NCBI GenBank assembly: GCA_030848705.1
Contig: CM061238.1
Location: 62,473,133 to 62,537,132, forward strand
Length of the DNA stretch: 64,000 nucleotides
Reading direction: 5' to 3'
Source of the DNA: Heracleum sosnowskyi
Taxonomy: Eukaryota > Streptophyta > Magnoliopsida > Apiales > Apiaceae
The position numbers were made by a program, and so were the translations under genes. The notes beneath the pieces were generated by a model. It saw nothing but the letters and a program-made list of their open reading frames with translations, ran no database searches and had not been told where the DNA came from. Numbering within the stretch: the stretch's first letter is position 1; every line of letters starts with the position of its first letter. Shown here piece after piece: positions 23,502 to 36,774 of the stretch.

Positions 23502-26356
23502 GTATAGCTCCCTTTAGAGGTAAACGTAATCGGGCGTCCCCTGGTATGTGCTCCGATTCAGGCACAAACAGCTTCAAATGAAGTTTTCTACAATTCTATA
23601 AACCCATAGGGTCAAACTACGAGAAAATATCCACAAAATGGCCCGCTTCAATTTTTCCCCATTTTCCTTGTATAGCTCCCTTTATAGGTAAACGTAATCG
23701 GGCGTCCCCTGGTATCTGCTCCGATTCAGGCACGGACAGCTCCAAATGAAGTTTTCTGCAATTCTATAAACCCATAGGGTCAAAGTACGAGAAAATATCC
23801 ACAAAATGGCCCGCTTCAATTTTTCCCCATTTTCCTTGTATAGCTCCCTTTAGAGGTAAACGTAATCGGGCGTCCCCTGGTATCTGCTCTGATTCAGGCA
23901 CGGACATCTCCAAATGAAGTTTTCTGTAATTCTATAAACCCATAGGGTCAAACTACGAGAAAATATCCACAAAATGGCCCGCTTCAATTTTCCCCCATTT
24001 TCCTTGTATAGCTCCCTTTAGAGGTAAACGTAATCGGGCGTCCCCTGGTATCTGCTCCGATTCAGGCACGGACGGCTCGAAATGAAGTTTTCTGTAATTC
24101 TATAAACCCATAGGGTCGAACTACGAGAAAATATCCACACAATGGCCCGCTTCAATTTTTCCCCATTTTCCTTGTATAGCTCCCTTTAGAGGTAAACGTA
24201 ATCGGGCGTCCCCTGGTATCTGCTCCGATTCAGGCACGGACAGCTCCAAATGAAGTTTTCTGTAATTCTATAAACCCATAGGGTCAAACTACGAGAAAAT
24301 ATCCACAAAATGGCCCACTTCAATTTTTCCCCATTTTCCTTGTATAGCTCCCTTTAGAGGTAAACGTAATCGGGCGTCCCCTGATATCTGCTCCGATTCA
24401 GGCACGGACAGCTCCAAATGAAGTTTTCTGTCATTCTATAAACAAATAGGGTCGAACTACGAGAAAATATCCACAAAATGGCCCGCTTCAATTTTTCCCC
24501 ATTTTCCTTGTATAGCTCCCTTTAGAGGTAAACGTAATCGGGCGTCCCCTGGTATCTGCTCCGATTCAGGCACGGACAGCTCCAAATGAAGTTTTCTGTA
24601 ATTCTATAAACAAATAGGGTCAAACTACGAGAAAATATCCACAAAATGGCCCGCTTCAATTTTTCCCCATTTTCCTTGTATAGCTCCCTTTATAGGTAAA
24701 CGTAATCGGGCGTCCCCTGGTATCTGCTCCGATTCAGGCACGGACAGCTCCAAATGAAGTTTTCTGTAATTCTATAAACCCATAGGGTCAAACTACGAGA
24801 AAATATCCACAAAATGGACCGCTTCAATTTTCCCCCATTTTCCTTGTAGAGCTCCCTTTAGAGGTAAACGTAATCGGGCGTCCCCTGGTATCTGCTCCGA
24901 TTCAGGCACGGACAGCTCCAAATGAAGTTTTCTGTAATTCTATAAACAAATAGGGTCAAACTACGAGAAAATATCCACAAAATGGCCCGCTTCAATTTTT
25001 CCCCATTTTCCTTGTATAGCTCCCTTTATAGGTAAACGTAATCGGGCGTCCCCTGGTATCTGCTCCGATTCAGGCACGGACAGCTCCAAATGAAGTTTTC
25101 TGTAATTCTATAAACCCATAGGGTCAAACTACGAGAAAATATCCACAAAATGGACCGCTTCAATTTTCCCCCATTTTCCTTTTAGAGCTCCCTTTAGAGG
25201 TAAACGTAATCGGGCGTCCCCTGGTATCTGCTCCGATTCAGGCACGGACAGCTCCAAATGAAGTTTTCTGTAATTCTATAAACCCATAGGGTCAAACTAC
25301 GAGAAAATATACACAAAATGGCCGGCTTCAATTTCCCCCCATTTTCCTTGTATAGCTCCCTTTAGAGGTAAACGTAATCGGGCGTCCCCTGGTATCTGCT
25401 CCGATTCAGGCACGGACAGCTCCAAATGAAGTTTTCTGTAATTCTATAAACCCATAGGGTCAAACTACGAGAAAAATATCCACAAAATGGCCCGCTTCAA
25501 TTTTCCCCCATTTTCCTTGTATAGCTCCCTTTAGAGGTAAACGTAATCGGGCGTCCCCTGGTATCTGCTCCGATTCAGGCACGGACAGCTCCAAATGAAG
25601 TTTTCTGCAATTCTATAAACCCATAGGGTCAAAGTACGAGAAAATATCCACAAAATGGCCCGCTTCAATTTTCCCCCATTTTCCTTGTATAGCTCCCTTT
25701 AGAGGTAAACGTAATCGGGCGTCCCCTGGTATCTGCTCCGATTCAGGCACGGACATCTCCAAATGAAATTTCTGTAATTCTATAAACCCATAGGGTCAAA
25801 CTACGAGAAAATATCCACAAAATGGCCCGCTTCAATTTTCCCCCATTTTCCTTGTATAGCTCCCTTTAGAGGTAAACGTAATCGGGCGTCCCCAGGTATC
25901 TGCTCCGATTCAGGCACGGACGGCTCGAAATGAAGTTTTCTGTAATTCTATAAACCCATAGGGTCGAACTACGAGAAAATATCCACACAATGGCCCGCTT
26001 CAATTTTTCCCCATTTTCCTTGTATAGCTCCCTTTAGAGGTAAACGTAATCGGGCGTCCCCTGGTATCTGCTCCGATTCAGGCACGGACAGCTCCAAATG
26101 AAGTTTTCTGTAATTCTATAAACCCATAGGGTGAAACTACGAGAAAATATCCACAAAATGGCCCACTTCAATTTTCCCCATTTTCCTTGTATAGCTCCCT
26201 TTAGAGGTAAACGTAATCGGGCGTCCCCTGATATCTGCTCCGATTCAGGCACGGACAGCTCCAAATGAAGTTTTCTATAATTCTATAAACCCATAGGGTC
26301 AAACTACGAGAAAATATCCACAAAATGGCCCGCTTCAATTTTTCCCCATTTTCCTT
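23502..26356 (+). repeat. 17-monomer unit: 15-monomer order plus two
   Basis: The order is A* B C D K E F G H/F G H I+1 B C- D' K E. Taking out the H/F-G pair leaves the 15-monomer order exactly. The first ten monomers correspond to 13087-14766. H at 25182 begins TTTAGAG rather than GTAGAG. K at 26022 is 167 bp because its tract is one T short, which creates the spurious reading frame at 26034-26264. The block 25519-26356 (838 bp) is a single, undoubled form of the 840-bp block. Confidence 0.9.
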
Positions 26357-28876
26357 GTATAGCTCCCTTTAGAGGTAAACGTAATCGGGCGTCCCCTGGT
26401 ATGTGCTCCGATTCAGGCACAGACAGCTTCAAATGAAGTTTTCTACAATTCTATAAACCCATAGGGTCAAACTACGAGAAAATATCCACAAAATGGCCCG
26501 CTTCAATTTTTCCCCATTTTCCTTGTATAGCTCCCTTTATAGGTAAACGTAATCGGGCGTCCCCTGGTATCTGCTCCGATTCAGGCACGGACAGCTCCAA
26601 ATGAAGTTTTCTGCAATTCTATAAACCCATAGGGTCAAAGTACGAGAAAATATCCACAAAATGGCCCGCTTCAATTTTTCCCCATTTTCCTTGTATAGCT
26701 CCCTTTAGAGGTAAACGTAATCGGGCGTCCCCTGGTATCTGCTCTGATTCAGGCACGGACATCTCCAAATGAAGTTTTCTGTAATTCTATAAACCCATAG
26801 GGTCAAACTACGAGAAAATATCCACAAAATGGCCCGCTTCAATTTTCCCCCATTTTCCTTGTATAGCTCCCTTTAGAGGTAAACGTAATCGGGCGTCCCC
26901 TGGTATCTGCTCCGATTCAGGCACGGACGGCTCCAAATGAAGTTTTCTGTAATTCTATAAACCCATAGGGTCGAACTACGAGAAAATATCCACACAATGG
27001 CCCGCTTCAATTTTTCCCCATTTTCCTTGTATAGCTCCCTTTAGAGGTAAACGTAATCGGGCGTCCCCTGGTATCTGCTCCGATTCAGGCACGGACAGCT
27101 CCAAATGAAGTTTTCTGTAATTCTATAAACCCATAGGGTCAAACTACGAGAAAATATCCACAAAATGGCCCATTTCAATTTTTCCCCATTTTCCTTGTAT
27201 AGCTCCCTTTAGAGGTAAACGTAATCGGGCGTCCCCTGATATCTGCTCCGATTCAGGCACGGACAGCTCCAAATGAAGTTTTCTGTCATTCTATAAACAA
27301 ATAGGGTCGAACTACGAGAAAATATCCACAAAATGGCCCGCTTCAATTTTTCCCCATTTTCCTTGTATAGCTCCCTTTAGAGGTAAACGTAATCGGGCGT
27401 CCCCTGGTATCTGCTCCGATTCAGGCACGGACAGCTCCAAATGAAGTTTTCTGTAATTCTATAAACAAATAGGGTCAAACTACGAGAAAATATCCACAAA
27501 ATGGCCCGCTTCAATTTTTCCCCATTTTCCTTGTATAGCTCCCTTTATAGGTAAACGTAATCGGGCGTCCCCTGGTATCTGCTCCGATTCAGGCACGGAC
27601 AGCTCCAAATGAAGTTTTCTGTAATTCTATAAACCCATAGGGTCAAACTACGAGAAAATATCCACAAAATGGACCGCTTCAATTTTCCCCCATTTTCCTT
27701 GTAGAGCTCCCTTTAGAGGTAAACGTAATCGGGCGTCCCCTGGTATCTGCTCCGATTCAGGCACGGACAGCTCCAAATGAAGTTTTCTGCAATTCTATAA
27801 ACCCATAGGGTCAAAGTACGAGAAAATATACACAAAATGGCCGGCTTCAATTTCCCCCCATTTTCCTTGTATAGCTCCCTTTAGAGGTAAACGTAATCGG
27901 GCGTCCCCTGGTATCTGCTCCGATTCAGGCACGGACAGCTCCAAATGAAGTTTTCTGTAATTCTATAAACCCATAGGGTCAAACTACGAGAAAATATCCA
28001 CAAAATGGCCCGCTTCAATTTTCCCCCATTTTCCTTGTATAGCTCCCTTTAGAGGTAAACGTAATCGGGCGTCCCCTGGTATCTGCTCCGATTCAGGCAC
28101 GGACGGCTCCAAATGAAGTTTTCTGTAATTCTATAAACCCATAGGGTCGAACTACGAGAAAATATCCACACAATGGCCCGCTTCAATTTTTCCCCATTTT
28201 CCTTGTATAGCTCCCTTTAGAGTTAAACGTAATCGGGCGTCCCCTGGTATCTGCTCCGATTCAGGCACGGACAGCTCCAAATGAAGTTTTCTGTAATTCT
28301 ATAAACCCATAGGGTCAAACTACGAGAAAATATCCACAAAATGGCCCATTTCAATTTTTCCCCATTTTCCTTGTATAGCTCCCTTTAGAGGTAAACGTAA
28401 TCGGGCGTCCCCTGATATCTGCTCCGATTCAGGCACGGACAGCTCCAAATGAAGTTTTCTGTCATTCTATAAACAAATAGGGTCGAACTACGAGAAAATA
28501 TCCACAAAATGGCCCGCTTCAATTTTTCCCCATTTTCCTTGTATAGCTCCCTTTAGAGGTAAACATAATCGGGCGTCCCCTGGTATCTGCTCCGATTCAG
28601 GCACGGACAGCTCCAAATGAAGTTTTCTGTAATTCTATAAACAAATAGGGTCAAACTACGAGAAAATATCCACAAAATGGCCCGCTTCAATTTTTCCCCA
28701 TTTTCCTTGTATAGCTCCCTTTATAGGTAAACGTAATCGGGCGTCCCCTGGTATCTGCTCCGATTCAGGCACGGACAGCTCCAAATGAAGTTTTCTGTAA
28801 TTCTATAAACCCATAGGGTCAAACTACGAGAAAATATCCACAAAATGGACCGCTTCAATTTTCCACCATTTTCCTT
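26357..28876 (+). repeat. 2520-bp segment with a 1176-bp seven-monomer duplication
   Basis: The order is A* B C, then D K E F G H I (26861-28036), then D K E F G (28037-28876). Both K members carry CATTTC after GGCC, a mark I do not see elsewhere, so the seven-monomer run was directly duplicated. H at 27701 carries the B marks t90c and c116g, a patch suggestive of gene conversion. Private changes include AGAGTTAAAC (about 28220), AAACATAATC (about 28561) and TTCCACCATT (about 28862). Confidence 0.88.
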
Positions 28877-31733
28877 GTAGAGCTCCCTTTAGAGGTAAAC
28901 GTAATCGGGCGTCCCCTGGTATCTGCTCCGATTCAGGCACGGACAGCTCCAAATGAAGTTTTCTGTAATTCTATAAACCCATAGGGTCAAACTACGAGAA
29001 AAATATCCACAAAATGGCCCGCTTCAATTTTCCCCCATTTTCCTTGTATAGCTCCCTTTAGAGGTAAACGTAATCGGGCGTCCCCTGGTATCTGCTCCGA
29101 TTCAGGCACGGACAGCTCCAAATGAAGTTTTCTGCAATTCTATAAACCCATAGGGTCAAAGTACGAGAAAATATCCACAAAATGGCCCGCTTCAATTTTC
29201 CCCCATTTTCCTTGTATAGCTCCCTTTAGAGGTAAACGTAATCGGGCGTCCCCTGGTATCTGCTCCGATTCAGGCACGGACATCTCCAAATGAAATTTCT
29301 GTAATTCTATAAACCCATAGGGTCAAACTACGAGAAAATATCCACAAAATGGCCCGCTTCAATTTTCCCCCATTTTCCTTGTATAGCTCCCTTTAGAGGT
29401 AAACGTAATCGGGCGTCCCCAGGTATCTGCTCCGATTCAGGCACGGACGGCTCGAAATGAAGTTTTCTGTAATTCTATAAACCCATAGGGTCGAACTACG
29501 AGAAAATATCCACACAATGGCCCGCTTCAATTTTTCCCCATTTTCCTTGTATAGCTCCCTTTAGAGGTAAACGTAATCGGGCGTCCCCTGGTATCTGCTC
29601 CGATTCAGGCACGGACAGCTCCAAATGAAGTTTTCTGTAATTCTATAAACCCATAGGGTGAAACTACGAGAAAATATCCACAAAATGGCCCACTTCAATT
29701 TTTCCCCATTTTCCTTGTATAGCTCCCTTTAGAGGTAAACGTAATCGGGCGTCCCCTGATATCTGCTCCGATTCAGGCACGGACAGCTCCAAATGAAGTT
29801 TTCTGTAATTCTATAAACAAATAGGGTCGAACTACGAGAAAATATCCACAAAATGGCCCGCTTCAATTTTTCCCCATTTTCCTTGTATAGCTCCCTTTAG
29901 AGGTAAACGTAATCGGGCGTCCCCTGGTATCTGCTCCGATTCAGGCACGGACAGCTCCAAATGAAGTTTTCTGTAATTCTATAAACAAATAGGGTCAAAC
30001 TACGAGAAAATATCCACAAAATGGCCCGCTTCAATTTTTCCCCATTTTCCTTGTATAGCTCCCTTTATAGGTAAACGTAATCGGGCGTCCCCTGGTATCT
30101 GCTCCGATTCAGGCACGGACAGCTCCAAATGAAGTTTTCTGTAATTCTATAAACCCATAGGGTCAAACTACGAGAAAAATATCCACAAAATGGCCCGCTT
30201 CAATTTTCCCCCATTTTCCTTGTATAGCTCCCTTTAGAGGTAAACGTAATCGGGCGTCCCCTGGTATCTGCTCCGATTCAGGCACGGACAGCTCCAAATG
30301 AAGTTTTCTGCAATTCTATAAACCCATAGGGTCAAAGTACGAGAAAATATCCACAAAATGGCCCGCTTCAATTTTCCCCCATTTTCCTTGTATAGCTCCC
30401 TTTAGAGGTAAACGTAATCGGGCGTCCCCTGGTATCTGCTCCGATTCAGGCACGGACATCTCCAAATGAAATTTCTGTAATTCTATAAACCCATAGGGTC
30501 AAACTACGAGAAAATATCCACAAAATGGCCCGCTTCAATTTTCCCCCATTTTCCTTGTATAGCTCCCTTTAGAGGTAAACGTAATCGGGCGTCCCCAGGT
30601 ATCTGCTCCGATTCAGGCACGGACGGCTCGAAATGAAGTTTTCTGTAATTCTATAAACCCATAGGGTCGAACTACGAGAAAATATCCACACAATGGCCCG
30701 CTTCAATTTTTCCCCATTTTCCTTGTATAGCTCCCTTTAGAGGTAAACGTAATCGGGCGTCCCCTGGTATCTGCTCCGATTCAGGCACGGACAGCTCCAA
30801 ATGAAGTTTTCTGTAATTCTATAAACCCATAGGGTGAAACTACGAGAAAATATCCACAAAATGGCCCACTTCAATTTTTCCCCATTTTCCTTGTATAGCT
30901 CCCTTTAGAGGTAAACGTAATCGGGCGTCCCCTGATATCTGCTCCGATTCAGGCACGGACAGCTCCAAATGAAGTTTTCTGTAATTCTATAAACAAATAG
31001 GGTCGAACTACGAGAAAATATCCACAAAATGGCCCGCTTCAATTTTTCCCCATTTTCCTTGTATAGCTCCCTTTAGAGGTAAACGTAATCGGGCGTCCCC
31101 TGGTATCTGCTCCGATTCAGGCACGGACAGCTCCAAATGAAGTTTTCTGTAATTCTATAAACAAATAGGGTCAAACTACGAGAAAATATCCACAAAATGG
31201 CCCGCTTCAATTTTTCCCCATTTTCCTTGTATAGCTCCCTTTATAGGTAAACGTAATCGGGCGTCCCCTGGTATCTGCTCCGATTCAGGCACGGACAGCT
31301 CCAAATGAAGTTTTCTGTAATTCTATAAACCCATAGGGTCAAACTACGAGAAAATATCCACAAAATGGACCGCTTCAATTTTCCCCCATTTTCCTTGTAT
31401 AGCTCCCTTTAGAGGTAAACGTAATCGGGCGTCCCCTGGTATCTGCTCCGATTCAGGCACGGACAGCTCCAAATGAAGTTTTCTGTAATTCTATAAACCC
31501 ATAGGGTCAAACTACGAGAAAATATACACAAAATGGCCGGCTTCAATTTCCCCCCATTTTCCTTGTATAGCTCCCTTTAGAGGTAAACGTAATCGGGCGT
31601 CCCCTGGTATCTGCTCCGATTCAGGCACGGACAGCTCCAAATGAAGTTTTCTGTAATTCTATAAACCCATAGGGTCAAACTACGAGAAAAATATCCACAA
31701 AATGGCCCGCTTCAATTTTCCCCCATTTTCCTT
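28877..31733 (+). repeat. 1176-bp seven-monomer tandem duplication and flank
   Basis: The order is I+1, then B C- D' K E F G/I+1 (29046-30221), then B C- D' K E F G (30222-31396), then H I+1. The junction monomer 30053 has the left end of G (TTTATAGG) and the right end of I+1 (extra A). This is the expected product of an exchange in which a G paired with an I+1 out of register. The B monomers here have TTTAGAGG instead of TTTACAGG. K keeps GGTGAAAC. Confidence 0.9.
29046..30221 (+). repeat. Seven-monomer unit B C- D' K E F G/I+1
   Basis: This is the left member of the 1176-bp tandem duplication. It shows how the 840-type block joins E F G to rebuild a longer unit. Its last monomer (30053-30221, 169 bp) is the hybrid junction, and the right member begins at 30222. 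Confidence 0.88.
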
Positions 31734-34253
31734 GTATAGCTCCCTTTAGAGGTAAACGTAATCGGGCGTCCCCTGGTATCTGCTCCGATTCAGGCACTGA
31801 CAGCTTCAAATGAAGTTTTCTACAATTCTATAAACCCATAGGGTCAAACTACGAGAAAATATCCACAAAATGATCCGCTTCAATTTTTCCCCATTTTCCT
31901 TGTATAGCTCCCTTTATAGGTAAACGTAATCGGGCGTCCCCTAGTATCTGCTCCGATTCAGGCACGGACAGCTCCAAATGAAGTTTTCTGCAATTCTATA
32001 AACCCATAGGGTCAAAGTACGAGAAAATATCCACAAAATGGCCCGCTTCAATTTTCCCCCATTTTCCTTGTATAGCTCCCTTTAGAGGTAAACGTAATCG
32101 GGCGTCCCCTGGTATCTGCTCCGATTCAGGCACGGACATCTCCAAATGAAGTTTTCTGTAATTCTATAAACCCATAGGGTCAAACTACGAGAAAAAATCC
32201 ACAAAATGGCCCGCTTCAATTTTCCCCCATTTTCCTTGTATAGCTCCCTTTAGAGGTAAACGTAATCGGGCGTCCCCAGGTATCTGCTCCGATTCAGGCA
32301 CGGACGGCTCGAAATGAAGTTTTCTGTAATTCTATAAACCCATAGGGTCGAACTACGAGAAAATATCCACACAATGGCCCGCTTCAATTTTTCCCCATTT
32401 TCCTTGTATAGCTCCCTTTAGAGGTAAACGTAATCGGGCGTCCCCTGGTATCTGCTCCGATTCAGGCACGGACAGCTCCAAATGAAGTTTTCTGTAATTC
32501 TATAAACCCATAGGGTCAAACTACGAGAAAATATCCACAAAATGGGCCACTTCAATTTTTCCCCATTTTCCTTGTATAGCTCCCTTTAGAGGTAAACGTA
32601 ATCGGGCGTCCCCTGATATCTGCTCCGATTCAGGCACAGATAGCTCCAAATGAAGTTTTCTGTAATTCTATAAACAAATAGGGTCGAACTACGAGAAAAT
32701 ATCCACAAAATGGCCCGCTTCAATTTTTCCCCATTTTCCTTGTATAGCTCCCTTTAGAGGTAAACGTAATCGGGCGTCCCCTAGTATCTGCTCCGATTCA
32801 GGCACGGACAGCTCCAAATGAAGTTTTCTGTAATTCTATAAACCCATATGGTCAAACTACGAGAAAATATACACAAAATGGCCGACTTCAATTTCCCCCC
32901 ATTTTCCTTGTATAGCTCCCTTTAGAGGTAAACGTAATCGGGCGTCCCCTGGTATCTGCTCCGATTCAGGCACTGACAGCTTCAAATTAAGTTTTCTACA
33001 ATTCTATAAACCCATAGGGTCAAACTACGAGAAAATATCCACAAAATGGCCCGCTTCAATTTTTCCCCATTTTCCTTGTATAGCTCCCTTTATAGGTAAA
33101 CGTAATCGGGCGTCCCCTGGTATCTGCTCCGATTCAGGCACGGACAGCTCCAAATGAAGTTTTCTGCAATTCTATAAACCCATAGGGTCAAAGTACGAGA
33201 AAATATCTACAAAATGGCCCGCTTCAATTTTCCCCCATTTTCCTTGTATAGCTCCCTTTAGAGGTAAACGTAATCGGGCGTCCCCTGGTATCTGCTCCGA
33301 TTCAGGCACGGACATCTCCAAATGAAGTTTTCTGTAATTCTATAAACCCATAGGGTCAAACTACGAGAAAATATCCACAAAATGGCCCGCTTCAATTTTC
33401 CCCCATTTTCCTTGTATAGCTCCCTTTTGAGGTAAACGTAATCGGGCGTCCCCTGGTATCTGCTCCGATTCAGGCACGGACAGCTCCAAATGAAGTTTTC
33501 TGTAATTCTATAAACCCATAGGGTCGAACTACGAGAAAATATCCACAAAATGGCCCGCTTCAATTTTTCCCCATTTTCCTTGTATAGCTCCCTTTAGAGG
33601 TAAACGTAATCGGGCGTCCCCTGGTATCTGCTCCGATTCAGGCACGGACAGCTCCAAATGAAGTTTTCTGTAATTCTATAAACAAATAGGGTCAAACTAC
33701 GAGAAAATATCCACAAAATGGCCCGCTTCATTTTTTCCCCATTTTCCTTGTATAGCTCCCTTTATAGGTAAACGTAATCGGGCGTCCCCTGGTATCTGCT
33801 CCTATTCAGGCACGGACAGCTCCAAATGAAGTTTTCTGTAATTCTATAAACCCATAGGGTCAAACTACGAGAAAATATCCACAAAATGGACCGCTTCAAT
33901 TTTCCCCCATTTTCCTTGTATAGCTCCCTTTAGAGGTAAACGTAATTGGGCGTCCCCTGGTATCTGCTCCGATTCAGGCACGGACAGCTCCAAATGAAGT
34001 TTTCTGTAATTCTATAAACCCATTGGGTCAAACTACGAGAAAATATACACAAAATGGCCGGCTTCAATTTCCCCCCATTTTCCTTGTATAGCTCCCTTTA
34101 GAGGTAAACGTAATCGGGCGTCCCCTGGTATCTGCTCCGATTCAGGCACGGACAGCTCCAAATGAAGTTTTCTGTAATTCTATAAACCCATAGGGTCAAA
34201 CTACGAGAAAATATCCACAAAATGGCCCGCTTCAATTTTCCCCCATTTTCCTT
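31734..34253 (+). repeat. 15-monomer transition segment with plain A
   Basis: The order is A B C D' K E H (31734-32909), then A B C D/E F G H I (32910-34253). From here on the unit leader is A (g65t), not A*. C at 32070 has GAAAAAATCC without a length change. K at 32406 has GGGCCAC. The D/E at 33414 has TTTTGAGG at its start, which removes the minus-strand stop codon. The monomer at 33582 has TTCATTTTTT. Private substitutions are more frequent here than in the neighbouring blocks. Confidence 0.85.
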
Positions 34254-36774
34254 GTATAGCTCCCTTTAGAGGTAAACGTAATCGGGCGTCCCCTGGTATC
34301 TGCTCCGATTCAGGCACGGATAGCTCCAAATGAAGTTTTCTGTAATTCTATAAACCCATAGGGTCAAACTACGAGAAAAATATCCACAAAATGGCCCGCT
34401 TCAATTTTCCCCCATTTTCCTTGTATAGCTCCCTTTAGAGGTAAACGTAATCGGGCGTCCCCTGGTATCTGCTCCGATTCAGGCACGGACAGCTCCAAAT
34501 GAAGTTTTCTGTAATTCTATAAACCCATAGGGTCAAACTACGAGAAAATATCCACAAAATGGCCCGCTTCAATTTTCCCCCATTTTCCTTGTATAGCTCC
34601 CTTTAGAGGTAAACGTAATCGGGCGTCCCCTGGTATCTGCTCCGATTCAGGCACGGACATCTCCAAATGAAATTTTCTGTAATTCTATAAACCCATAGGG
34701 TCAAACTACGAGAAAATATCCACAAAATGGCCCGCTTCAATTTTTCCCCATTTTCCTTGTATAGCTCCCTTTATAGGTAAACGTAATCGGGCGTCCCCTG
34801 GTATCTGCTCCGATTCAGGCACGGACAGCTCCAAATGAAGTTTTCTGTAATTCTATAAACCCATAGGGTCAAACTACGAGAAAATATCCACAAAATGGCC
34901 CGCTTCAATTTTCCCCCATTTTCCTTGTATAGCTCCCTTTAGAGGTAAACGTAATCGGGCGTCCCCTGGTATCTGCTCCGATTCAGGCACGGATAGCTCC
35001 AAATGAAGTTTTCTGTAATTCTATAAACCCATAGGGTCAAACTACGAGAAAAATATCCACAAAATGGCCCGCTTCAATTTTCCCCCATTTTCCTTGTATA
35101 GCTCCCTTTAGAGGTAAACGTAATCGGGTGTCCCCTGGTATCTGCTCCGATTCAGGCACGGACAGCTCCAAATGAAGTTTTCTGTAATTCTATAAACCCA
35201 TAGGGTCAAACTACGAGAAAATATCCACAAAATGGCCCGCTTCAATTTTCCCCCATTTTCCTTGTATAGCTCCCTTTAGAGGTAAACGTAATCGGGCGTC
35301 CCCTGGTATCTGCTCCGATTCAGGCACGGACATCTCCAAATGAAATTTTCTGTAATTCTATAAACCCATAGGGTCAAACTACGAGAAAATATCCACAAAA
35401 TGGCCCGCTTCAATTTTTCCCCATTTTCCTTGTATAGCTCCCTTTATAGGTAAACGTAATCGGGCGTCCCCTGGTATCTGCTCCGATTCAGGCACGGACA
35501 GCTCCAAATGAAGTTTTCTGTAATTCTATAAACCCATAGGGTCAAACTACGAGAAAATATCCACAAAATGGACCGCTTCAATTTTCCCCCATTTTCCTTG
35601 TATAGCTCCCTTTAGAGGTAAACGTAATCGGGCGTCCCCTGGTATCTGCTCCGATTCAGGCACGGACAGCTCCAAATGAAGTTTTCTGTAATTCTATAAA
35701 CCCATAGGGTCAAACTACGAGAAAATATACACAAAATGGCCGGCTTCAATTTCCCCCCATTTTCCTTGTATAGCTCCCTTTAGAGGTAAACGTAATCGGG
35801 CGTCCCTGGTATCTGCTCCGATTCAGGCACGGACAGCTCCAAATGAAGTTTTCTGTAATTCTATAAACCCATAGGGTCAAACTACGAGAAAATATCCACA
35901 AAATGGCCCGCTTCAATTTTCCCCCATTTTCCTTGTATAGCTCCCTTTAGAGGTAAACGTAATCGGGCGTCCCCTGGTATCTGCTCCGATTCAGGCACGG
36001 ACAGCTCCAAATGAAGTTTTCTGTAATTCTATAAACCCATAGGGTCAAACTACGAGAAAATATCCACAAAATGGCCCGCTTCAATTTTCCCCCATTTTCC
36101 TTGTATAGCTCCCTTTAGAGGTAAACGTAATCGGGCGTCCCCTGGTATCTGCTCCGATTCAGGCACGGACATCTCCAAATGAAATTTTCTGTAATTCTAT
36201 AAACCCATAGGGTCAAACTACGAGAAAATATCCACAAAATGGCCCGCTTCAATTTTTCCCCATTTTCCTTGTATAGCTCCCTTTATAGGTAAACGTAATC
36301 GGGCGTCCCCTGGTATCTGCTCCGATTCAGGCACATACAGCTCCAAATGAAGTTTTCTGTAATTCTATAAACCCATAGGGTCAAACTACGAGAAAATATC
36401 CACAAAATGGACCGCTTCAATTTTCCCCCATTTTCCTTGTATAGCTCCCTTTAGAGGTAAACGTAATCGGGCGTCCCCTGGTATCTGCTCCGATTCAGGC
36501 ACGGACAGCTCCAAATGAAGTTTTCTGTAATTCTATAAACCCATAGGGTCAAACTACGAGAAAATATACACAAAATGGCCGGCTTCAATTTCCCCCCATT
36601 TTCCTTGTATAGCTCCCTTTAGAGGTAAACGTAATCGGGCGTCCCCTGGTATCTGCTCCGATTCAGGCACGGACAGCTCCAAATGAAGTTTTCTGTAATT
36701 CTATAAACCCATAGGGTCAAACTACGAGAAAATATCCACAAAATGGCCCGCTTCAATTTTCCCCCATTTTCCTT
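34254..36774 (+). repeat. Four- and five-monomer repeats I-I-C-G(-H)
   Basis: The order is I+1 I C G (34254-34926), I+1 I C G H (34927-35767), I I C G H I (35768-36774). The first two units share GATAGCTCC and the extra A in their first monomer, and all three C members share GAAATTTTC, so they are copies of one block. The first two starts are 673 bp apart. The I at 35768 is 167 bp because GTCCCC has lost one C. This is a local expansion between the A*-led and A-led parts. Confidence 0.87.

Noticed and set aside
26034..26264. Minus-strand open reading frame of 76 codons
   Set aside because: It is produced by a 1-bp loss in the tract of the K monomer at 26022. Same reasoning as for the frame at 18811.
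33258..33563. Minus-strand open reading frame of 101 codons
   Set aside because: One base change (TTTAGAG to TTTTGAG) removes the usual stop. It is unique in the array, starts at TTG and encodes only the translated repeat.
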